Assembly: GCA_022606135.1 (NCBI GenBank)
Contig: JABYQN010000005.1
Location: forward strand, 2,480,001 to 2,544,000
Length of the DNA stretch: 64,000 nucleotides
Direction: 5' to 3'
Origin: Fomes fomentarius
Lineage: Eukaryota > Basidiomycota > Agaricomycetes > Polyporales > Polyporaceae
Shown here: positions 35,551 to 50,076 of the stretch, piece after piece
Position numbering within the stretch: position 1 is the stretch's first letter
Layout: every line of letters starts with the position of its first letter
The notes under the pieces: generated by a model
What the model was told of the DNA's origin: nothing
Seen by the model: only the letters and a program-made list of their open reading frames with translations
Databases searched by the model: none
Translations under genes and position numbers: made by a program

Positions 35551-37716
35551 CTCTCATGCATCCTTCGCCTGTGGTAGAGACAATCGCGGGAGCGCTACGT
35601 GCAGTGACGCCGTTTGATGAACTGTTTTTTTTTGGGATCCTCGTTTATTGCCCGGGAGGGCCGAGCCCTATGGTAGGCAGTACTCAGCGATGTAGCTACA
35701 GGATGCACTAGAACAAAGAATAGACTACTGATGAACTTTAATAATTAAAATGCCTTTTTCCTCCCTTCAATCATCACCCCCATTTCTGTGGATCGCTCGC
35801 TCTTTCACTCTCTTTCACCCCTTCCCGCACAGGTTGATTCAACATCTGCCACAATATCACAACATACTTTGTGCATCTTCCCACAGATTAAAACAGTTTC
35901 CCTCATGTTCGTCTAGCCTCAAGTTCGCCCAGGTCCGAGTCCGATCCACTACTACTAGCGCCCGACCACGCGCAAGTTGTGACACAATACTTCAACCACA
36001 TTCAATTATATGCATCATCGTTCATCGTTCATCCTCGATCACTCTTTCCCAATCCCCCCATGTATATCGAGGAAGGTTGTGCGTGATTGTACGGGAGCAT
36101 GTGTGAATATATGTGAATATGCGGGAAATTGTTTCGACCTCACAACCAACACTGTGAACCCCAAAGGTCGGCATCATGTCCGAATGATATAGGGAAAAGC
36201 CCGTTTCACCATGAGTACTAGGTGATAGTTGGGGCTGGTGAAAGGAGGGGTAAATACTCACAAGAGTAGTTTCCTACTGAACATAGGAACTGTCCCCCCG
36301 GCGTCGTTTGATGTCGTCTGATGGGGGTCGGAAGACGTCGGAAGAGGCCGGCATTGGGCGCTCCGTTTGCTCTCTACCTTCGCGACAGTTGCGTTCCAAC
36401 TTGTGCTCCTCCTCTAGTACCTCTGGCTCTCAACAACAAGTTTACTGGTGCCCATTCTTGTTCCTAAGCTCGAGGTCACATCGTTCCTTACTGAGGGGAG
36501 ACAGCCTACTTGTTCCAGCTTCTAGTGCTTGGGCTCGTTCTAAAGCTTGGGGCTCGTTCTAATGCTGGGTGCTCAGGCTGTCTAGATCTTGCGGTCCCGC
36601 TCCATGGGTTCTTCGCGTGCTAGTGCTGCTGGTCACTGGTGTCTGGGATTTACATCTGGTGCTTCTCTCTGGGATCTGTGCATACTCTGGGAATCACGTC
36701 CGGATGGGTAGATGGGTAGGGCAGGAGTCATGGTTGACGTTCATCAGTGCCACCAGTTAGTACGTCCAGGTGCATTCTGAACTGTATCTCATTGTAACTA
36801 TTTGATATGCCTGATTACAGGCATTCTTTATAGTGTCAGTATGGCAGATCGCGAGTCCAGTAGTGGTATGCCGCCTCAGATTTAGCCTATGAAGCCTTCG
36901 TTCACGTACAGTGGGCTCGAGGCTGGTGTTGCATAGTTGTAGTTGTATCATTGTATGTCTGTATCTATGTAGTTATACTATACATTCTTTCCCCTACCCC
37001 TACCGTATAGGAACGATGTGACCACTCTATACAGGGAGAAACCCGATCAATAATAGGAGGCTTTCAGCCTCGGAAATTCCAGTAAGACCCCGAAACCGCT
37101 CGACTGGCTGCGTGGTGCATGGTGAAATATTGCAAAATCAGGAGGATAATCCTCATGTATTCACCTGGTCGCGGGTCAGGAGGCGCCCATGGAGCGCTGA
37201 ATAATTGGGAACATTCCCGATGCCTTATCTTCATCTTCACGAAGTATTCCCCAGGACTCAGTCGGTGAAAAACCCGCAGACTCGGATCCACAGTGCAACC
37301 ATTCTGTCGAACGTGTAGGGCGACTTGCGAGAAAACGGTAGAACCTACGGGCAATTGAACCGCTTGAATATGATGGAGTATGAGGAACCCGAGTCCCGTC
37401 GGAAGTTGAAGCGACTGAGAGTCAGACTGAACCCGACTAAAGATGAGTGACACTGCGAGGTACCTGGTGGAGGTTGGATGAACAGGCGAGAACATGTTAA
37501 AGTGTGCTTAGGCTACACGTTGATGATTTGGAGGACGGTGATAGACTAGTAGTGCGTTCATAGTATAAGCCAGTCACACGAGAAATTCTTGTTGAGCGCC
37601 CAGTGGCACTCTCAAACCCATGTATAATAACCGTTGATTCCAATTCCAATTCCAGTTCCGAGCATACGTATACAAGTCATGCAGTACGTCATCAAACGCA
37701 AGTAGCGTGAGGACGT
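35551..37716. other. long intergenic region, one unexplained open frame
   Basis: A 2.2-kb gap between convergent genes. The only long open frame is on the minus strand at 37064-37495 (143 codons); it has no recognised motif, start context or neighbouring exons. The 36300-36760 stretch has several short frames of skewed composition. A short ATTCCA triplet-like repeat occurs near 37644-37660, inside the GH76 3' flank. Confidence 0.4.
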
Positions 37717-39462
37717 TTAAGTAGTAGAGGTGATACCAGAGACGAGGTTGTCGAGCGCAGCAGCCTGGCCCCAGCCGGTGTATCCCTGCGCGGGACCGGC
37801 CCATGCGGACGAGTAAGTCGAGCCGTTTGCAGCGAGTTCGAGGATCGCGTTGTACTGTTTGACATAAACGTGTCAGTATCACGATATCAGACCTCAGGGC
37901 AAGGCAAAGAGAGCGAATCTGGAGAGGATGACAGCGCTTACCTGCACAACGAGGTAGCTGTGGATGAGGGTGCCCAAGTCCCTGTTCTGCGTGGACCGGA
38001 AGAGCTCGTTCAGAGCACGCACGAACGCCGCTGTAGCAAGCAATCACACGTCAGTATGGCAAACATTGGATGAATGAGAGGGACTGACATTTGAAGTAGA
38101 CACCGTCGTTGGAGGAGTTGGGCGAAGCACCCTCAGTGATGACGCCGTTGCTGCCCTGCCACGGCCCGTTCTTCATAGCCGCAGCCGCAACCTGGGTCAC
38201 CCTACGGTATTCCAATGAGGATAGAAGACACGGAGTGATACACGGCAACGCTTACTTGGTCGTCCAGCTCGAGTCGCCAGTGACGGAAGCGAGCACGTTG
38301 GTGCCTTCGATGTACTTGCCGGTGTTGTACCTTTTTGTCCGATCCGTTTCAATCAGACTTGTAGGTGACACAAGGCCCGGTGAGGAACATACGTGAAGAG
38401 CCAGTTGTCAGGGGAACGCGAGCAGTCCTTGGCGTGGATGGTGTCGAGGATGATGTTGTTCGCGTTCGTGTTCGCGTTGCGGATCCAGTTGGACGCAGCG
38501 ATGGCCGCGTTAACGTACTGGCTCTGCCCGGAGTTCTCTTTGGCAAGGTACGCCGAGAGGGTGAGGAAGAGCCTATTGTACCTGTGTGAGCACCACGAGG
38601 CCGACAGAAAAACGAGATACACACCCAGTAGTCACGGAGTTCAGGTTGTCGTCGTCGTTCGTCGGACGCCAGAAGACAGCACCCGCATTGGTGATACTGT
38701 TGCAGTTACCCCGTATGCCAAAGTTCTTGATGGGGGTGCTGCCCGAAGATGCCTGTGCACTCGTGATCTGGCTATTATGCGCATGTTGTCGTCAAGCTTC
38801 CTCGCTAGGGCGATCAACGAAGCGGACTCACTAAGGCAGAACTGCATTCCAGGTGTCGACCGCATGTTGGAGTAGGTTCCTGTCGCCATATGCGCGGAAC
38901 GCGTAGTAGGACGCGGTTGCCCACCAGCTAGACCCAGATGTGGTCAGCCGACGAAGACCATAGGTACAAGCCGCATGTTAAACACTCACAGGGCATCGTC
39001 ATTGTAACCAAACTAGGCAGAACGTGAGTCAACAGAACGTCATCGCAGAAGGTGGATCATATGGACTATGGGCGCTCACCTGATCAAAGTGCGCGTATTC
39101 GCTGAAGACCTTGTTGAGCCCGTTGACCACGGTGTCCTTGTACGTCGTCGACGAGACGAAGTGGTCGTAGTTGGCCATGGCAGAGTATACTGTCGCAGCG
39201 GACCCCCAGAAACCGACATCCTGGAACTCGCCGTTCGAATTCGTCCTCGGTGCAATGACGTCGATGGCCGCCTTGGCCTTGGCCTGACGGTCCTGAAGAG
39301 AGTATTTGTTGCTGAATTCCTAGCATCACAGACAGGTCAGTACGTCAGAAGTCGACAGGTAAGACATGGGATGGAACATACACGCCATGAGGTCGGAACA
39401 CCAAGGTCCTGCGCACATGCGAGGGCCGAGAGCGTGAAGATAGTCAACGTGCGGAATAGCAT
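37717..39462 (-). CDS. secreted glycoside hydrolase family 76 (alpha-1,6-mannanase type)
   Basis: Ten exons from the right: 39382-39462, 39080-39319, 38990-39012, 38832-38927, 38625-38771, 38393-38581, 38256-38330, 38089-38201, 37942-38030, 37717-37854 (396 aa). The signal peptide is MLFRTLTIFTLSALACA. GH76 markers include VGFWGSAATVYSAMANYD, the acidic pair in FGYNDDALWWATASYYAFR, NAGAVFWRPTNDDDN, NAIAAS-type AAIAASNWIRN, WLFTYNTGKYIEGTNVL and the C-terminal AWAGPAQGYTGWGQAAALD. Family members hydrolyse or transglycosylate alpha-1,6-mannan; the fungal Dcw1/Dfg5 branch helps attach GPI proteins to the wall. No hydrophobic GPI-type C-terminus is visible, so a freely secreted enzyme is more likely. 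It is divergent from DUO1. Confidence 0.92.
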
Positions 39463-40217
39463 GATTGTCTAGGGTGTCGATGGAAGGAGAAAGGATTGGA
39501 GAGGAGTGCGGATCCCAAAGCCCATCTTCGAAAATTATGCGCTTCTTATATGTATACGATGTCGGCAACGCCGTTGCGATGACCGCATGACACAGCGTGT
39601 CGCATGGGGCATGTTGAAGGAAGAGCGCTCCTCTGGACAGCATGAGGTGAGAGCAAAGTCAGAGCATGAGGTCAACCTGATGTCGGTCCATTGCGAAGAA
39701 CGCCTGACCGGGCTCGAGCGTCGAGAAGTGAATAGTTTGATGGTAGTTGCCGCACAAGCTGGGCCTCAGGCTCAGGCTTCTGGGGATGTTCTCAAGTCCA
39801 GTGGAAAAGAAGATTCGGTACCAGCATCGTGTCGGAGCGCGCGCGAGATAACTGCGATCTAATGATGGCTGTACCAGCGGCCCGGTGCCGGACGTCGATA
39901 GTTCGTTGTGTTGCTGGCCCATGAGTCCAGTCTACATATTCCAGACCACCATTAAAACTGAGCGCAGACACTGAGACTCCCTTAGCAACATACTTTTACT
40001 TTCACCATACTGTACATCATCACTTAGTGCCACTGATGTGGTAAGGAACGATCACGATGTTCCTACGATGTTACCACGACGTGACACCTCCTTTCATTGG
40101 GCACGTGATCGCGATGGCCATTGGCACAGGCCCGGGCCATGACCGTGTTCCGGTACTTTGACTCTGAACTACACCCACCATACACCCTTACCGCCTGCAC
40201 TCTCTGAAAACTTACAC
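39463..40217. promoter_or_regulatory. divergent promoter region of GH76 gene and DUO1
   Basis: The start codons are 755 bp apart. On the GH76 side the minus strand carries CATATAAGAAG with TATAAG at 39545-39550, about 85 bp before the ATG, a good TATA-box candidate. Nothing similar was seen on the DUO1 side. Confidence 0.5.
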
Positions 40218-41346
40218 ATGGACTCCTTCAACCTCTCAGACGTCCAGATGCCTGCAAGTGGCTCAAGACTGCTGTCCGAGCCCACACCTGACATCAGCTC
40301 CAGTTCGTCAACTCGCACAGGGCCTGGCGGCGACGATCTCTCCATCTCGGAGCTCTCCTTGTCGGATCGGCCCCAGTCCAAGTCAGCGCGCAGGAGACCT
40401 TTTAGCCTCCTTGCACCGCCGCAAACTCCGGATGAGAGCGCAGTGGCAGACGAAGAAGACGAGGACGGCGAGGGCGGCTTTGATGCCACAATGACTCAGG
40501 AGGATATGGAGAAGGCGAAGCGGATCGCGGCCAAGACGCGCGAGGAGAAGCTGCAGCATGATCTGTTTGTGCTGAAGAAGCTCAACTCTGCATTCGAGGT
40601 GTATAAAGATGCGTTGCAGGAGACCAAGTCGAACACGGACGTGAGTGCGCGTTGCGCTTATGTTCAATCGGAGCGTTTCCTCATTGTTTCATGTGTGTTG
40701 CGCTCACACACGGCGTAGAGGGTGGCCACACGCTTGGAGCACACGAACGCGTTGCTCGATAAGTATGTCAGGATACTGTCGAAATCCGAGAAGATCACCA
40801 AGCTCGTCCTGGACGAGCGATGGCAAGGCGCTGAAGCGGTCTGTCTCTCCCCGATTTCCCCAGGATATCTTTCTCATCCGCTCTGCGATAGGACGAGGAA
40901 CAGCTTGACCGAGAAGAAGAGGAGCGTGTCGAGCGTGAACGTCGTGAGGAGGAAGAGCGGCGACTCGCCGAACAAAGAGAACGAGAGCGACTTGAACGAG
41001 AGAAACGGGAACGTGAGGAACGTGCAGAGCGTGAACGGCTGGAGCGAGAGAAAGCTGAAGCCGCTGCGAAGTCGGGGGCTCGGGGAAGCGGTGTGAGAGG
41101 TGTACGAGGTACCCGTGCCTCGATGCGAGGTGTTCGTGGGGTGGCTCGTGCAGGTACGTTATACATTGAGTCTTGCCGCACGTTTTGGCTCCGGCTGAAA
41201 TACGCGAACACACAGCACCTTCCGCTACAAGCACGCGTGGCGGGGTTACCAACACGACCGGGATCCCTGGAATTAGGCGCGGATCTGCGACGACTGCTAC
41301 GCGCGGCACCGTGACGGGAAGAGGCGGTATACCGCGGCGCACTTGA
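40218..41346 (+). CDS. DUO1: DUO1, subunit of the DASH (Dam1) kinetochore complex
   Basis: Exons 40218-40640, 40719-40838, 40892-41153, 41216-41346 (311 aa). After a Ser-rich start comes the conserved core: MTQEDMEKAKRIAAKTREEK, LFVLKKLNSAFEVYKDALQE and HTNALLDKYVRILSKSEKI. A long charged single-helix stretch of E, R and K follows, then a basic Gly/Arg/Thr tail (SGVRGVRGTRASMRGVRG) that could contact microtubules or DNA. The DASH complex rings microtubules and couples kinetochores to their plus ends; it is confined to fungi, which supports the fungal assignment. The donor at 40839 (GTCTGT) is weak but the next exon keeps frame. Confidence 0.85.
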
Positions 41347-42521
41347 GTGGTCGGGTGAGCTACTAATACGCAATGATCTGTTTCCTTGTTCAATATTGAT
41401 TATGATGTGTACTAGGTGCTATGTCGATCCTCTCGTTTCGCCTAGTGGCCTGGCTTCATCTACGGATCCACATATGTGGTGAACGTGCGCTCAGTTCGCG
41501 AGACATAGACCGAGTTGCGTGATACGTTTGAATGCGTCTCAACGTCGGACGATTGTCCTACCATGTACTGGGACCGGGGTCGACGTTCTACCGGAGAACC
41601 GGTGGCCGATGAAGTCGCTTGAGCTGGGATACACGGTATTGTAAAGGACACTGGGCACATTGTAAATCCTGCCTTCGCTTATGGTGCGCCGTCCCCCCGT
41701 ACGTCGTTACTGTCCCCACGACGCGACGCGCACGATGCCCGACGAGCGGGTCGAGATCGACATGACCAACCTGATCCGCGCCATGACTCGCGCCGGAGGA
41801 GTGCACTAGGGCGTGTGGGAGCTCCCGCTCGCTATCGCGTCGATGGCGGACCCGGGGAGGAACCGCAAGTAGTGACAGCCCGACGGAGCGCGGGCCGTCC
41901 GGCAAGGCCGTCGATGTCGCTGTTGTGCGGCGGCGGTGGGGGCAGGGGTTTGTGTTTGGGGTGGGGCTGGAGAAGTTGGACAGTAAAGTGAAGGGCATGC
42001 GCGGCTTGTGGGCGCTCGAGATGTTGGTTCCCCAAGATGATTAAGCTTGAAAAGGGATATGAGGGGGAGAGCGGGAGGAAGAAGGTGAGGAAAAGTAGTC
42101 ATGGTTGGCGCGGTCGTTTAAATAGTGCTGTGTTCTTCGATTGAAAGGAGTCTGCTTGCACTATTACCGCAGTTGCTGTGAGGTTTGCGTCGTATAATGC
42201 CTTGGGTCAAAGATAAGGTTAAGTATGTTATTAGATGTCAAGCTTCAGCGAACTCATAGCGCCCGCGGGCGTATGCCGATGTTGGGGAAGGGCAACTTTG
42301 AATGATGTAGAACATCGGACAGCACAAACGGAAGTGTGGAAGGTTGCGTGTATATTATGTTGCACTACCATAAGACAGTCATCAGGTCGTGATTCTACAA
42401 GTACATGGATGGATCGAATGCAGGAAGGAGTGATCAACGGTGATCTACATTGTATAGCGTATCACTGCCAAAGGAGTCTGTCCGAAGCAAAGGTAGTAAC
42501 GAGATGATCACAAAAGTCCGC
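41347..42521. other. intergenic region between convergent genes, no supported gene
   Basis: About 1.2 kb. A GC-rich plus-strand segment near 41736-41808 reads MPDERVEIDMTNLIRAMTRA then a stop, with no recognisable context. Minus-strand frames at 41588-42102 are Pro/His-rich low complexity and not convincing. Confidence 0.4.
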
Positions 42522-43312
42522 TCAGCACAAACCCTCGTCGAGGATGGCGCCGCAGCGCTTGCAATAGACCTTGCGATCGAGCAAGCACAGCCCGACGCCG
42601 AGAGGGAACCAGAATATCGCAGCTAGGACACCTTTGTAGTTTGTGAATCGTGATGGATGATGGAGATGCATGCATGGCGCAACGCAGTAGGAGAGTCGCG
42701 CAGTAAGAAAACAAACAAACGGACGAGATCAGTCAGCATTCGCGCGCGCAGCAGTACACGGGCTGAGAGAAGCAGGAGAACGTGTCACGCCAACTCACCT
42801 AGGATGCCAAACTTGGACGCGGAGACGTGTCCGCCCTGCTGGAGGCATACCATCTGCGGGTGGTCCGGGGGAAGGAGCGAGACGACGCGCTCGCCCGAGA
42901 GCGGGTTGACGTAGTTGTACACCGTCGTCGCGGGCACTTGGCCGGAATGTGCGGGGGGAGGGCCGGCAGTATATTGGCTTGGGATTGGGAGGGCTGGTAC
43001 ACCCAGGGGCACCTTAACGTCCTGGCCCTTGCTCGGGCCCGCAGGAACATATGGGCCTGACACTGCGAGAAGGACGCGGATAGTCAGTGAAAGTGCTAAG
43101 GCTGAAGATCCTGCATTGCGAGACGCACTAGGATCGCCGTTCACTGCTGCATCGTACGAAGGAGGTGCTTGCGCGGGCACCTGCTGCTGCTCTGTGGACT
43201 CGTTCGTGTTATCTTTGGCCTGCCGCAGCCGCAGTCAGCCTGCAAGCCCAACATAAGAAACGTTCAGCTCACAACTCACCATGGAAGAATCGGAGGGGTC
43301 GACGATGATCAT
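42522..43312 (-). CDS. BRI3-like small membrane protein
   Basis: Exons from the right: 43280-43312, 43129-43219, 42799-43062, 42522-42631 (165 aa). The first part is Pro-rich with a PPSY motif (APPSYDAA), a possible WW-domain ligand. The C-terminal half is the brain protein I3 pattern: a cysteine/glycine-rich lead (MVCLQQGGH), hydrophobic span FGILGVLAAIFWFPLGVGLCLL, then paired cysteines VYCKRCGAIL. Animal BRI3 is a lysosomal membrane protein; the fungal role is unknown. The frame is open upstream (YINLSRLRPDM), so an additional 5' exon near 43450-43530 is possible and the start is tentative. Confidence 0.8.
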
Positions 43313-43934
43313 GTCGGGGCGCAGGCGGGAGAGGTTTATGTACTGAGACGGTAACGGAAGAGAACGCCTGGGAACCCGCTACAAGTCGGAGCCGGATCCA
43401 GTGCACAGCTGTAAGCCCCTGCCCCCTCTCGTACTGCGGCGAGTGCGCGTGCGCATGGAAGGACGTGGAAGGATGCTCGTGGCGGGATAGTATTCGGCGT
43501 CCGCTGCGCCATCTGTGCCTCCTCCACCACGCATGGCTGTGCTCTATTGCCACACTCGATAAACGTGATTTAAATATGCATGGCCGCCGAACTGGGCCGA
43601 AACGGGAAAGGTCGGGCGTGATGCCGTGACCCAACGTATCCCGCCGTCACGCCGTCACTTGTACCGCACGTGCGGCCACATGGCCGGGGCTATCTCGAAG
43701 ATCTGATCAGTCGATCTCTTGCCCGCGCGTTTATTCCTTTTTTCTCCCTCCGGTAGGCGCTTCATCATTCCTCTCTCCTGCTGCAGCCCTGCTGCGTCGT
43801 CCCTCCCCGCCAGTGCTTATATCCTAGCTCTTCTGTGTTCTTACTGTACGACTGCTGTCTCCATAGGACTCCGACTATAACGACAAGTGTAGCATAACAC
43901 CAACAACTGACGCGACTTCTTCAAGTTTTGGAAC
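43313..43934. promoter_or_regulatory. divergent promoter region of BRI3-like gene and PRMT1
   Basis: 622 bp between the two proposed start codons. A pyrimidine-rich tract near 43735-43800 lies upstream of PRMT1. A small 5' exon of the BRI3-like gene may also be hidden here. Confidence 0.45.
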
Positions 43935-45685
<1,751 letters not shown>

Positions 45686-46359
45686 TTCGACTTCCGACAC
45701 TTGGCTGCTGCATGTCTTGCGCACGACTCCGACTTCTGGGACCCGTCCGCATGCCGGAACACACACGCACCGCAACTCGGGTTGGGCATACGATCGGATG
45801 CTTGCAGGTACTGAACCGGGTCGCTTAGGTGGGGGACGGAAGCAGTTGGGGTTGGGGCGGTGGACGCGGGTGGTTCCGTTCATTTGTCTGTGGAACTTGG
45901 TAGGGTTGCATAATCGAGCCATTCGCGGTCTTGGGCGCATCTCGCGAATGACAGAGGAAGGGGATAGAGTTGGAATGGACACTGTCTTTGGCAGCCTGTG
46001 GGAGACCGATCAAGAGAGAGGCAGCACCGACCGCGAAGCCGGCGGATGGCAGCGGCAGCGGAGGCAGATGCCGGCGGTGCAAACATGCGATGAGATCATC
46101 CACAATAGCTATTAGCGCGTCTTCGAATCCGATGCAGTTGCATCTTGTCTTCCTCCTCTCCATTCCAGACGCCCGTGGGCTCTTCCCTCCGGCTCCTCCT
46201 GCATATAACTTAATCTTCTCTTCCTTTGTCCTCGCTCTCGCCCCCTGCTCTATCCCCTCTGCGCTGCCCCATACTTTGCTCATCGTCTGCGTCGCCCCGT
46301 GCGTTACTGACCACGACCCTGCTGCTTCACGACTGCATTCTCACGTACCAACATCTCTA
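45686..46359. other. intergenic region, no gene seen
   Basis: PRMT1 3' flank and promoter of the F-box gene. Pyrimidine-rich sequence near 46140-46330 precedes the start codon. Open frames here have no motifs. Confidence 0.5.
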
Positions 46360-48944
46360 ATGCCCCTTATGCGTCCTCGCTCTTCCTCGTTCAGAGCCTC
46401 TTTGGACCTGCTGCCCACTCTCGACCGCCTGCCTGCGGAGATCCTCCTCGAGGTCGCCAACTATCTCTCCTCGCGTTCGGACGTCCTCCAATTAAGCCAA
46501 GTGGTGCGATCCTGGTCGTGCGACCGTCTTTTCGCCCGAATATTTCCGTGTTGACCTTGGTCCCCCAGTCCTCCAATCTCTACGTGAAAGTCGTGCCTGC
46601 GCTCTATGCGGACGTCGACCTCCATGGCGTAGAGCAATGCGAGCGCACGCTCGGCATGTTGCAGCGCTCCCCCGCAATCGCGCGCCACATCCGGCGGTTG
46701 TCCGTACACCCTGAGGAAGAGTCAAGCTCCCACCCCGCTCACGACCACGTCCGCGCGTGGGACAATGCCGGCGTTGCCTCGCGCTGCGTCATGAAGGCCG
46801 CGCCGCACCTCGACGCGCTCTCGCAGTTCGAGTGGGATGGGGAGGATATGCTGCCCGATGACCGGATGTGGACGGAGTTGCGGACGAGGTGAGCATCATC
46901 GGTCGGGCTTGTGCCGCATCTGCGCCCCGGTCGCTTCGGACGGCCGTTCGTGTTTCCGCGCTCCGGTTTTCGTTACTCCGATGCTTCCTTGCATCCACTG
47001 AGGATGTGGGGGAGGCGGAAGGAACCACATGAGTGTGCGCGGGAGATCGCCGCTTGTGGCCACCTCGTAAACCCCTGACGTCCTCGATCCTACACGAGAT
47101 GAAGACCATTACGCGACGCGCACCGTGTTTCTACTCGTGCGGACTAGGGTCTCATACCTCTTACATCTAGATGCCCGAGACTGCGACACATAGCGACTAC
47201 TTTCGGATGTTTTCTCCCTCGACCTACAAGCTCGGTAAGCAACATTATACTCTAGTGGGATGTCTATTTACGCCATACGCTGTCATCGTCACGACCTTCT
47301 CGTGTTGTTGCCGACACAGCTCCTCCAATTCAGCAAGCTGACAGGGTTCTGCCTGACATTGAAAGATGGCTTTTACGCCCACTCGCTGCACTTACCCTCT
47401 CGAGGTGGGTCCGATGCAAACAAGGATGGAAACGCCGTGGGGCTCGCTGACCAAGAGTCAGAGAGCGAGCCTGTCTTCACGCGCCTCTGGGACATGCTCA
47501 CTCTCCGTTGTCCCGACCTCGAGTCGTTGAGGATCGTAGGGAGCTCTTCAGAACCATCGGACGCTGCGCGCCTATACGGCGCAACTTGGCCCTGCCTTCG
47601 ACATCTGGCGCTTGGTGCGCTCTTATGGAACACGAACGCACCTGGGGAATCAGACACAACACCGGACTTCATGCGCTTCCTCGAAAGACATCCGACTATC
47701 GAGAGTCTGCACCTGTTGGGCCGTCCAAGTACCAATCAGATCGATCTCTCGACATTGTCTCCCGATGCTCTTCCCCACCTCGAGGAATTCAGCGGGTCAT
47801 TCGGAATATTGCGCATGCTTGCTGATCGTACTCGCCCGGATGGCGACCCTGCCGCCGCCCCCACGAATGGTGCGCAGATTCCTGCACCAGCTCCGGCCAT
47901 GATCCCTGCGCAAAACCAGGCTCAGGCCCAAACACCGGCGCTGTCGACGTCCCTGTCAAAGACTCTACAGCGGATATGCTTTCCTCATGCGATGCACCTG
48001 CGTGACTTGACCCCGCTCGCGATCTCCCGTGTCCTGATGGGCCTTCACGCACTCACGTCAATCAAGGTTACATTCGCGATCCAGGGCGGATATGACAGTA
48101 ACATATTCCGGACTATTGTGTCATCCTGTCCCCACTTGCTCGACCTGGACATCACCTGCACAAATCGCCCTTCATTCTTCCTGGTGAGCACATGTCCGCT
48201 CGTTCATATCGCTCATACCCGTCGCGCCCTGAAACCTTACGCTGACCATCGCGGGCTTCACAGGACGCATTTGCCAACTCGCTCCGCGGCCTCTCACGCT
48301 TGCGCACGCTCTCCCTCGCTCTGGTACGTATGCCGGGCGAAGAGCCAATGCACGTCGGCGCGTCCAAGATCGCGCTCGCGAATCCCCGGCTCAAGTCGTT
48401 CTCCATCTCGTTCATCCCAGCCCACGGCGGCTCCGAGGACCTGCCGCCGCCCCTGGAGCGCGGCGTGTTCGAGCTGACGTGCGACGCGCATGGCATCCCC
48501 GTCTGTCTAGACGTCTCGCAGCGGTACACGGCGCTCTGGCCGTGGCAGCGGCACGTTGGGGCAGGAGTGAGCCTGGGAGCGGGGGCCAGCGCGGGCCTCG
48601 CCGAGTGGTTCGCGGCGGTCGCGAGCGCACTGGGCATCGAAGGACCGATGCTACTGCTGGAGAACAGCTTTGGCGCCAGTGCGGGCAGCAGCGTGGGGAC
48701 AGGTCATGGTGGTGTCTCTGGGAGCTTTGGGAAGAGTTTTGGGTTCTTCAGGGGCCGGTCGACGAGGAGGCGGTGGAGGTGCGACTTGAGGCCGAGCGGG
48801 CACCCGGACGTTGCTAGGAAGGGCGCGGTGGAGTTGCTGACGGAAAGGAGCCCCGCGGGAGAGGAGGCGCGGATGATGATGATCTGCTTGTGCTTGCTGC
48901 TGCTCACTTTGTGGGCGCTGGTCAGCAAGGCGACGCTGTATTAG
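46360..48944 (+). CDS. F-box protein with LRR-like body and hydrophobic C-terminal tail
   Basis: Exons 46360-46500, 46569-46888, 47171-47234, 47320-48183, 48264-48944 (689 aa). The N-terminus has the F-box pattern LDRLPAEILLEVANYLSSRSDVLQ, which would bind Skp1 in an SCF ubiquitin ligase. The body has irregular leucine-rich-repeat-like segments (RCPDLESLRIVG, RHPTIESLHLLG, SCPHLLDLDIT, SLRGLSRLRTLSLAL) that probably select the target. Unusually, the last 25 residues include MICLCLLLLTLWALV, a likely tail anchor that would place the protein on a membrane. Target and localisation are unknown. Intron 46889-47170 (282 nt) is far longer than usual here. Copies of its 3' coding end and 3' flank recur near 56 kb. 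Confidence 0.82.
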
Positions 48945-49966
48945 ACCAGGGAGGGCGTTGGGCGTTGGGCGACCCTCGATGGAGGGGTATGTGCTTAGAA
49001 GTGTCGTTTATGACCGTTATGCCTGCTGAGCGATGAACGATTGCGATGAGATGATAGATAGAGTACTGTACAGTTAGTCTTTTGTTTCGTGCTGGTTTGT
49101 GGATAGTAAGTTGGTTGGTGCTCACGCGGTCACGACTCGGATATCGATGCGGGGCTCCTGTGCTTAGGAAAGTCGTTGCTGTTACTAGAGCGTTTAGTGT
49201 GAACTGACTCCGTATTTATCCTGTACGTTCCGTTACTCGTAAATGCTTCTGGGGGCTTTAATACAAGTGCTTGCTTTCTTAGTGTCAAGTCATGTATGAT
49301 CCACTTCCTGCGGTGTCGTGATTGAACGGGCTCGTACCGTGACTTACTAGATTGGGTGACGACGCGTCTGTCACAATGTGACCTCACGCGTTATGAGCGT
49401 CACTTCAACCTCCGAGTCCTTGCCTGTGTACTGTTGCGGTCAATGGTCCGCAGGCCAATTGTTGACATTGACGCCTGTCCACCATCCAAGTTTCCTGCGC
49501 CTGGTACCGCACTGTCCAAGCAGACGTCACTCCCCACAGTATGCCACCGCCAGCTGTATCAGGTATGTAGAGTCCGACAAGCGATTCCGAGCCTTCCGAT
49601 GATCCATGGACTAATTGGATTTGAAGTTGACTTTCGAATCATTACTACGAACACTGGCTCGCCGCTTGTTTGTCTAGCACCTCTCCTGCTGTGTGTGAGA
49701 GCCACTACAAAATGCATGAGGATGCTGTCGGGGACGTGACTTGGAATGCGGCGAAAAACTTCAAAAAGTCAACTCGGAAGACACAAGGACACTACTGCTA
49801 GGTGCACTGCTAAGTCTAGGCCTGATATGACACTGATTCCTGTTAGTAGGTATCAAAAATGCTCTGTACGATCGCTATCGCCATGTCTGCTGCTACGGCT
49901 GCGTACTCGAGCTCTCCACCGCTGCAAGCAAAGCGCAGGCCCTTTTCTCCCTGGTCAATGGCATGC

Positions 49967-50076
49967 GGGCACACCAGTGCAAATTGCAGACAGGCCGCTC
50001 AACATGCCATTGGACCACTTGAAGACGGTCGTTGTACCACAGAAGCTTTCCAAGTTGTCACTTGCATCGTCTGCAT
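49967..50076. repeat. copy A of duplicated segment (pair with 56087-56197)
   Basis: Aligned blocks in the same order and orientation as the copy near 56.1 kb, with small indels. It lies 1 kb downstream of the F-box gene, while the other copy is fused to a fragment of that gene's 3' coding end. Confidence 0.75.

Noticed and set aside
40704..41393. 229-codon and 192-codon minus-strand open frames
   Set aside because: Antisense to the charged E/R/K helix of DUO1; GC-rich repetitive codons leave several frames open.
41736..41808. short plus-strand peptide MPDERVEIDMTN as a gene
   Set aside because: Only 24 codons, no conserved context, and no adjoining exon could be found.
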